From assembly GCF_019925205.1 (NCBI RefSeq), contig NC_083568.1, forward strand, positions 11,840,393-11,904,392: a stretch of DNA of 64,000 nt. The letters are read 5' to 3'. How positions within the stretch are numbered: the stretch's first letter is position 1; each line of letters begins with the position of its first letter. Both the position numbers and the translations under genes were made by a program. This stretch comes from Metopolophium dirhodum (lineage: Eukaryota > Arthropoda > Insecta > Hemiptera > Aphididae). The notes under the pieces are model-generated. The model was not told where the DNA came from. It saw nothing but the letters and a program-made list of their open reading frames with translations, and did not search any database. Below are positions 63,401-64,000 of the stretch, piece after piece.

Positions 63401-63666
63401 GAGACATTGGTTTGTAACACCCTTAACAGCTGAGAACACTGAAAGACGGACAACAATGCAAGTACACAAAATGATAATAATTAAAATAATAAGAAAAATA
63501 ATCGCTAATATCTATGTCATTCGGGTGCACTTACCATGATTGACAGGGCACAGAGTATTTTGGCGGCAATTTGTTCTTCCTTTGCCTCCTCCGACGACAA
63601 ATCGATGACAACTTCCTTGTCGTGGTACATGCGATAGCATATTCGGCACTTGTAAACGTTGTCCAT
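33116..63666 (-). CDS. ZAD-C2H2 zinc-finger protein, 19 coding exons (870 aa)
   Basis: Rebuilt on the minus strand from GT-AG sites and frame; each exon is listed separately. The N-terminus forms a ZAD zinc-associated domain: Cys7-x2-Cys10 in exon 1 and Cys55-x2-Cys58 plus VNFRFATAC in exon 2. ZADs mediate homodimerisation of insect transcription factors. Residues 108-646 are a low-complexity linker rich in Asn, Ser and Lys, with an Asp run near 376. The C-terminus has four C2H2 fingers near residues 679-700, 772-793, 808-832 and 847-867; the last three residues are AKK. Expected role: a nuclear sequence-specific DNA-binding regulator; the target is unknown. The start is the Met with an ideal context (CACCATGG) immediately before the ZAD; a longer upstream frame exists but begins with unlikely sequence. 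Introns 1-2 are phase 0 and introns 3-18 all phase 2. The total of 2,613 nt is divisible by three, a strong check on the model. The weakest junctions are the exon 12 acceptor and the exon 13 donor. Confidence 0.87.
33469..33855 (-). CDS. Zinc-finger gene exon 18 (C2H2 finger 1, first half of finger 2)
   Basis: 387 nt, phase 2 at both ends. Acceptor TTTTTTCAG, donor TGCCC|GTAAGT. Finger 1 is FQCPICDVF...THEVLKH (C-x2-C-x12-H-x4-H). The exon ends at FKCKYC, the Cys pair of finger 2. Confidence 0.87.
33920..33991 (-). CDS. Zinc-finger gene exon 17
   Basis: 72 nt, symmetric phase 2. Acceptor TTTAAAG, donor AGAAA|GTATAT. SDTPLTKPRPKRASAIDSAA, with a basic cluster (PRPKR). Confidence 0.78.
34540..34800. 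repeat. GATTCTGAGCGG-family fragment
   Basis: GTGGGCAAGTGTATGCTCTG, ATTTGAATTCAATG and TTCTAAGCGAAG occur in the same order as in the 55.3-kb copy. It lies in intron 16. Confidence 0.5.
35415..35621. repeat. Fold-back element in intron 16
   Basis: AGGTATCATCACAGT (35415-35429) is matched exactly by its reverse complement at 35607-35621. A second inner pair, CGTAGTTCTCCA (35469-35480) and its complement (35546-35557), lies in register. Confidence 0.75.
36450..36539 (-). CDS. Zinc-finger gene exon 16 (tandem duplicate of exon 15)
   Basis: 90 nt, symmetric phase 2. Acceptor TATTTAG, donor GAACA|GTAATA. KQTRKTSIALHNLKTKGQ...; flanking intron sequence is duplicated too. Confidence 0.8.
36938..37027 (-). 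CDS. Zinc-finger gene exon 15 (tandem duplicate of exon 16)
   Basis: 90 nt, symmetric phase 2. Acceptor TATTTAG, donor GAAAA|GTAATT. KQTQKTSTAQSNPKTKSQ... aligns over its full length with exon 16 without a gap. Confidence 0.8.
37122..37178 (-). CDS. Zinc-finger gene exon 14 (Lys-rich)
   Basis: 57 nt, symmetric phase 2. Acceptor TTGTTACAG, donor TCTAA|GTAATG. KPVIKQKKTPKPKKAVAS looks like a nuclear-localisation or DNA-tail segment. Confidence 0.75.
37251..37526 (-). CDS. Zinc-finger gene exon 13 (with alternative stop at 37229)
   Basis: The acceptor is AAATTCAG. Acidic/polar; mostly Glu, Thr, Pro and Ser. Reading on past 37251 reaches an in-frame TAG at 37229-37231, which would end a 550-residue isoform. 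To join exon 14 in phase, the non-consensus donor AA|GTGTGT at 37250/37249 must be used, giving a 72-bp intron. Confidence 0.65.
37611..37874 (-). CDS. Zinc-finger gene exon 12 (Asp/Asn-rich)
   Basis: 264 nt, phase 2 at both ends. The donor is AAAAG|GTATGT. The acceptor (GAAATTAG|CG) lacks a strong pyrimidine tract, so the 5' edge is less sure. It begins DDEVICLD, has an Asp run and an Asn-rich stretch, and ends basic. Confidence 0.72.
37995..38057 (-). CDS. Zinc-finger gene exon 11
   Basis: 63 nt, symmetric phase 2. Acceptor GTTTTTCAG, donor ATAAA|GTAAGA. VQSTVNNHSDSVQSKRNGQI. Confidence 0.76.
38193..38264 (-). CDS. Zinc-finger gene exon 10
   Basis: 72 nt, symmetric phase 2. Acceptor TTTTTTAG, donor TCCAT|GTAAGT. 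DTNTVQNLGSAAHLNQPN. Confidence 0.78.
39334..39411 (-). CDS. Zinc-finger gene exon 9
   Basis: 78 nt, symmetric phase 2. Acceptor TTTTATAG, donor CATGT|GTAAGT. CKNNVIKSTRFCILSK...; more divergent than exons 6-8. Confidence 0.7.
39605..39810. repeat. Long imperfect palindrome (fold-back element)
   Basis: Three nested pairs lie in register: TTTGTTAGTTTTAAA (39608) with ATTAAAACTAACAAAG (39791), ATCAATATTTTCTG (39668-39681) with its exact complement (39743-39756), and GGTAATTCAATAT (39697) with ATATTGAATAACC (39715). Confidence 0.78.
41860..42244 (-). mobile_element. Helitron-like fragment, minus orientation
   Basis: On the minus strand it starts ATCTATACTAATATATAAA and then GTTTGTTTGTATGTTCGGG, a 5' end seen in insect Helitrons (TCTATACTAATAT). 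The body contains CATAGGCTAATTTAAAAA, shared with the neighbouring copy. No 3' end was found. Confidence 0.45.
42245..42670 (+). mobile_element. Non-autonomous Helitron copy
   Basis: The 3' end has the hairpin GGCA-ACAAAG-TGCC (42642-42655) followed by CTAG (42667-42670) and then T, as expected of Helitrons. The body shares GGGAAGAAGATAGGCTAATTT with the fragment to its left. No replicase or helicase is encoded. Confidence 0.6.
43354..43419 (-). CDS. Zinc-finger gene exon 8
   Basis: 66 nt, symmetric phase 2. Acceptor TTTTTTAG, donor ATTAT|GTAAGT. GTNNVNNATNNINQSRNNRP, closest in pattern to exon 6. Confidence 0.8.
43860..45300 (-). pseudogene. Degenerate LINE-like reverse transcriptase remnant (tentative)
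   Basis: On the minus strand near 44540-44515 the text reads SSGIPQGT, matching the (S)G(I/V)PQGS motif of non-LTR reverse transcriptases. Surrounding frames are broken by many stops. It lies in intron 7. Confidence 0.45.
46027..46092 (-). CDS. Zinc-finger gene exon 7
   Basis: 66 nt, symmetric phase 2. Acceptor TTTTTCAG, donor ACTGT|GTAAGT. SSNNLSHTINTSSGIFRIIP. A second acceptor 3 nt downstream would remove one codon. Confidence 0.78.
46130..46275. repeat. GATTCTGAGCGG-family arm
   Basis: GTGGACAAGTGGGTACC, TTTGAACTCAATGATAAACC and ACGAAAAACAATTCTATGC follow the same order as in the 55.3-kb copy. Part of the element overlaps exon 7's upstream intron. Confidence 0.5.
46595..46763. mobile_element. 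169-bp MITE with 27-bp terminal inverted repeats
   Basis: The left end (46595-46621) and right end (46737-46763) are inverted copies with one mismatch over 27 bp; the core is AAGATCGGTCAGTCCAC. No ORF. It lies in intron 6. Confidence 0.85.
46850..47790. repeat. Interspersed repeat with a nested inverted repeat
   Basis: Repeated GTGAAAATTTCAAGTGTCTACGG-type text and AGAAAAGATGCTAATGTC match other family copies. A nested inverted pair, TTTGAAAGCAGATTTGAAT (47192-47210) and its exact complement (47375-47393), marks a smaller element starting near GGGGGCTGGCGTG (47106). Confidence 0.55.
47886..47963 (-). CDS. Zinc-finger gene exon 6
   Basis: 78 nt, symmetric phase 2. Acceptor TTTGTAG, donor GTTAT|GTAAGT. 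NTNNINHATNAS... resembles exons 7 and 8. Confidence 0.8.
49174..49840. mobile_element. 667-bp fold-back MITE with ~200-bp inverted repeats
   Basis: It begins CAGTGTGTTCA and ends TGAACACACTG. The first and last ~200 bp are inverted copies with few differences (GATACGCGCATGC against GCATGCGCGTATC; AAATTTTCAGATAAATTTCA against its complement). It lies in intron 5, immediately downstream of exon 5. Confidence 0.88.
49889..50008 (-). CDS. Zinc-finger gene exon 5 (internal 14-residue repeat)
   Basis: 120 nt, symmetric phase 2. Acceptor TTTTCTAG, donor ATCAT|GTAAGT. TDDVIIDQVHNSGD is followed by a near-copy, TDDVITDNIHNSG, showing an internal 42-bp duplication. Confidence 0.82.
51150..52990 (-). 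pseudogene. Broken LINE (jockey-like) reverse transcriptase
   Basis: Read on the minus strand in several frames: GRVKPVLKSGDS, QHGFFPGRS, a DFSKAFD-region relic, SGVP then a stop where Gln is expected, HLSPLLLNLF, the catalytic LLLFADDAKLLSHV, and a C-terminal part with KALYSSLIRSILCYTSIIWNP. The order matches a non-LTR reverse transcriptase; frameshifts, stops and a MITE insertion (52161-52582) make it dead. The nearest family (jockey/R1-like) is a guess. It lies in intron 4. Confidence 0.82.
52161..52582. mobile_element. 422-bp GC-rich MITE inserted in the LINE relic
   Basis: Ends AACTATACTCTATT (52161-52174) and AATAGAGTATAGTT (52569-52582) are exact inverted repeats. The LINE reading frame stops at QHGFFPGRS on one side and resumes on the other. 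The interior is GC-rich, unlike its surroundings. An open frame of 99 codons inside shows no recognisable domain. Confidence 0.82.
53025..53120 (-). CDS. Zinc-finger gene exon 4
   Basis: 96 nt, symmetric phase 2. Acceptor TTTTATAG, donor AATGT|GTAAGT. Acidic and polar (NQFDIENDTPIPESS). Confidence 0.82.
53654..53784 (-). CDS. Zinc-finger gene exon 3
   Basis: Acceptor TTTTATAG|TTT, donor AACAG|GTTAGT. Encodes FNKYHFDVKGLFGAVTSF and a polar tail. It enters in phase 0 and leaves in phase 2, starting the phase-2 series. Confidence 0.82.
53887..54310. mobile_element. MITE with TTAA-type ends, next to exon 2
   Basis: TTAAGAGGACGTG at the left and CACGTCCTCTTAA at the right, with further inverted symmetry inside (GATTATTATCTAG and CTAGATAATAATC). 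TTAA at both edges suggests a piggyBac-like target preference (inference). Related text lies near 50790, 39850 and 61723-62228. Confidence 0.8.
54339..54527 (-). CDS. Zinc-finger gene exon 2 (ZAD, second half)
   Basis: Acceptor TTTTTACAG|ATC, donor CTTTG|GTAATA, 63 codons, phase 0 at both ends. HICRICYGQVEVNFRFATAC supplies the second Cys pair and the conserved helix of the ZAD. Confidence 0.88.
55260..56200. repeat. GATTCTGAGCGG-family repeat with nested SINE
   Basis: The left arm reads GTGGGTAAGTGGGTAACACTC, ATTTGAATTCAATGAT and AAAAACGATTCTAAGCG; the right end reads AAATTCTGAGTGGAGCG near 56090. The SINE at 55715-56003 splits it. Confidence 0.6.
55715..56003 (+). mobile_element. tRNA-derived SINE
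   Basis: The head resembles a class II (Ser/Leu-type) tRNA: A-box-like GGCCGAGCGGTCTAAGG (55727-55743) and B-box-like GGCTTGATTCC (55769-55779). A non-tRNA body of about 200 bp follows, then an A-tail (55987-56001). AAATGATA flanks both sides (55707-55714 and 56004-56011), consistent with a target-site duplication. It is not a functional tRNA gene: the acceptor stem does not close and the sequence runs on. Confidence 0.87.
56290..58051 (+). pseudogene. Degenerate integrase-core (rve) gene, KRBA2/SCAND3-like
   Basis: Pieces in order on the plus strand: RKYDITTIRGKDYLVK, LSDILNTCHTFIGH, the catalytic-region relic MDLIDMQSQS, NYQDYLTKFVILRPLKTKR, a broken HSDN-type motif after IFGAPAIL, IERLAYEAMFGC (near 57545) and a C-terminal piece ending NLCNWLNLKMRKL-TAA-like (57869-58048). 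Stops and frameshifts interrupt every part. About 580 bp of unrelated sequence starting CAGGGGCGTCCCAAG (56954) lies between the catalytic and C-terminal pieces. Family naming is from memory of integrase-like proteins of this type. Confidence 0.6.
58545..59705. mobile_element. 1.16-kb element with 20-bp perfect inverted ends
   Basis: CCAGAGATTTTAAACAACCT (58545-58564) has its exact reverse complement at 59686-59705, and weaker symmetry continues inward (GGATAACTA versus TAGTTATCT). The interior has a broken ORF relic (LTESDLSDQQVE near 58940) and a nested hAT MITE. Confidence 0.75.
59361..59580. mobile_element. hAT-type MITE with 8-bp target duplication
   Basis: The left end TAGTGTTGGGCA and right end TGCCTAACTCTA are imperfect inverted repeats. 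AAAAAATC flanks both sides (59353-59360 and 59581-59588). The interior repeats GAGTACTC / CGAGTACT motifs in both orientations. Confidence 0.7.
60458..60934 (-). mobile_element. 5'-truncated LINE insertion (477 bp) with target duplication
   Basis: On the minus strand: the end of a reverse-transcriptase ORF, a stop, a 3' UTR, an AATAAA signal and a terminal A-tail (plus-strand T run at 60458-60472). GGTACCTAAT flanks both sides (60448-60457 and 60935-60944). Truncation at the 5' end is typical of target-primed reverse transcription. Confidence 0.87.
60642..60932 (-). CDS. C-terminal fragment of a LINE reverse-transcriptase ORF
   Basis: 96 codons (QLWANAKISNLNKIQRFQ...), then stop. The pattern (IQRFQNKILRKIT...H..LHMKTVQEE, ending RRLKRKWCRDLLNP) matches the tail of jockey-type LINE ORF2 proteins. 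Uninterrupted, so the insertion is young, but the fragment lacks the catalytic domain and cannot be active. Confidence 0.8.
   Translation of the reverse strand, partial: QLWANAKISNLNKIQRFQNKILRKITNSPLYVSNHSLHKDLHMKTVQEEAKNYYKRFHLRLHSHPNELVKNLASLTIPGNPPRRLKRKWCRDLLNP
61723..62228. mobile_element. MITE related to the 53.9-kb TTAA element
   Basis: Inverted arms share GCTCAGCAAATCATGTTTAG (left) and CTAAACATGATCCGCTAAAC (right), then TTACAAGTGG-type text (CACTTGTAAGACGGAGAC). The right edge is GTCTTC next to TTAA at 62225-62228. The left edge GAGGATATACGCGGGTAC is diverged. Confidence 0.65.
62566..62896. mobile_element. 331-bp MITE with ~50-bp inverted repeats
   Basis: The left half reads ATCCTTTTTGTT, GTACGTAGTTAAGCATGCTG and ACAACAATGG; the right half reads the complement, CCATTGTTTTCAGCATGCC, TAACTACATACG and GAAAAAAAAGGAT. 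Inner arms also pair (AGTTATAG / CTATAACT). No ORF. Confidence 0.82.
63535..63666 (-). CDS. Zinc-finger gene exon 1 (ZAD, first half)
   Basis: 44 codons starting MDNVYKCRICYRM..., with the first ZAD Cys pair. Donor ATCATG|GTAAGT, phase 0. The next coding exon is about 9 kb away. Confidence 0.85.
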
Positions 63667-64000
63667 GGTGAAACAACGGCTTTGGCGGCGTTCGGGAAGA
63701 AGCACACGAGATCGACGACACACGATTCGTACGCGTCTGGAAGGCGGACGCCGAAGGCAATGGTGGCGATGATGCAACGGGAAATACGATCATTAAAACG
63801 CAGACCGCGAGATGATTGACTTAGCGGCGAGAACACGGTGATGATTTGGATTCAATAGTGCAACGTAAAACGTACCCACCGGAGGATTATTATTATTATC
63901 GAGTAAAAACGCGCTCGCCGGATCCAGGACGCACACTCCGACGAGGAAAGATAAACACTTTAAAGCTTAATTATCCAGCGACGGTTCGTGCACGAGAACG
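63667..64000 (-). promoter_or_regulatory. GC-rich promoter / 5' UTR region of the zinc-finger gene
   Basis: The sequence just upstream of the start codon is GC- and CpG-rich, unlike the AT-rich introns, as is common around insect transcription starts. No TATA box or initiator could be placed with confidence. Confidence 0.35.

Larger units (their letters stand above)
54528..63534 (-). other. Intron 1 of the zinc-finger gene (about 9 kb)
   Basis: No further exon of the gene was found here. It is largely nested transposable elements: a SINE, a dead integrase gene, inverted-repeat elements and a truncated LINE, each listed separately. Confidence 0.7.

Noticed and set aside
63531..63836. Alternative frames and an opposite-strand ORF over exon 1
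   Set aside because: Only the frame with MDNVYKCRICYRM gives a ZAD Cys pair, an ideal start context and correct splicing to exon 2.

Overview
Organism. This looks like nuclear DNA of an aphid or close hemipteran relative. It is strongly AT-rich, with many TAATATTATA-type tracts and microsatellites. It carries a ZMYM1-like hAT transposase, a ZAD-C2H2 zinc-finger gene, and several copies of an interspersed repeat whose arms carry GATTCTGAGCGGAGCGAGG-like sequence, which I associate with aphid genomes. There are no operons, prokaryotic genes, rRNA genes or CRISPR arrays. The species cannot be fixed from the sequence alone.

Layout. (1) About 1-5 kb: an apparently complete autonomous hAT transposon at 306-4396. 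It has perfect 14-bp terminal inverted repeats, a perfect 8-bp target duplication and a three-exon transposase, and it sits inside an older interspersed repeat. (2) About 5-23.9 kb: no gene I can support. It holds old repeats, a ~0.5-kb tandem duplication (11.2-12.25 kb), microsatellites and CpG-rich patches that may be regulatory or first-exon sequence of a plus-strand gene. (3) 23.93-24.47 kb: the last coding exon of a plus-strand gene (Asp run and poly-Gln tail); its earlier exons are not confidently visible. (4) About 25-33 kb: gene-free and repeat-rich. (5) 33.1-63.7 kb, minus strand: one long gene that can be rebuilt splice site by splice site into 19 coding exons and 870 codons. It encodes an N-terminal ZAD dimerisation domain, a long Asn/Ser/Lys-rich linker and four C-terminal C2H2 zinc fingers. 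Its introns are packed with transposable elements: LINE remnants, a 5'-truncated LINE with a target duplication, a tRNA-derived SINE, Helitron ends, a dead integrase-core gene and many fold-back MITEs.

Most interesting point. In the zinc-finger gene, 16 consecutive introns are all phase 2, so all 15 internal exons between them (57-387 nt) can be skipped or duplicated without changing the frame. One exon pair (36.45-36.54 and 36.94-37.03 kb) is a tandem duplication that includes the flanking introns, and the Asn-rich exons at 38-50 kb look like older copies of one cassette. Phase-2 micro-exon architecture of this kind is described for aphid bicycle effector genes; here it appears in a putative nuclear DNA-binding protein. 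An in-frame stop in exon 13, bypassed only through a weak donor, suggests a second isoform that keeps the ZAD but lacks all zinc fingers.
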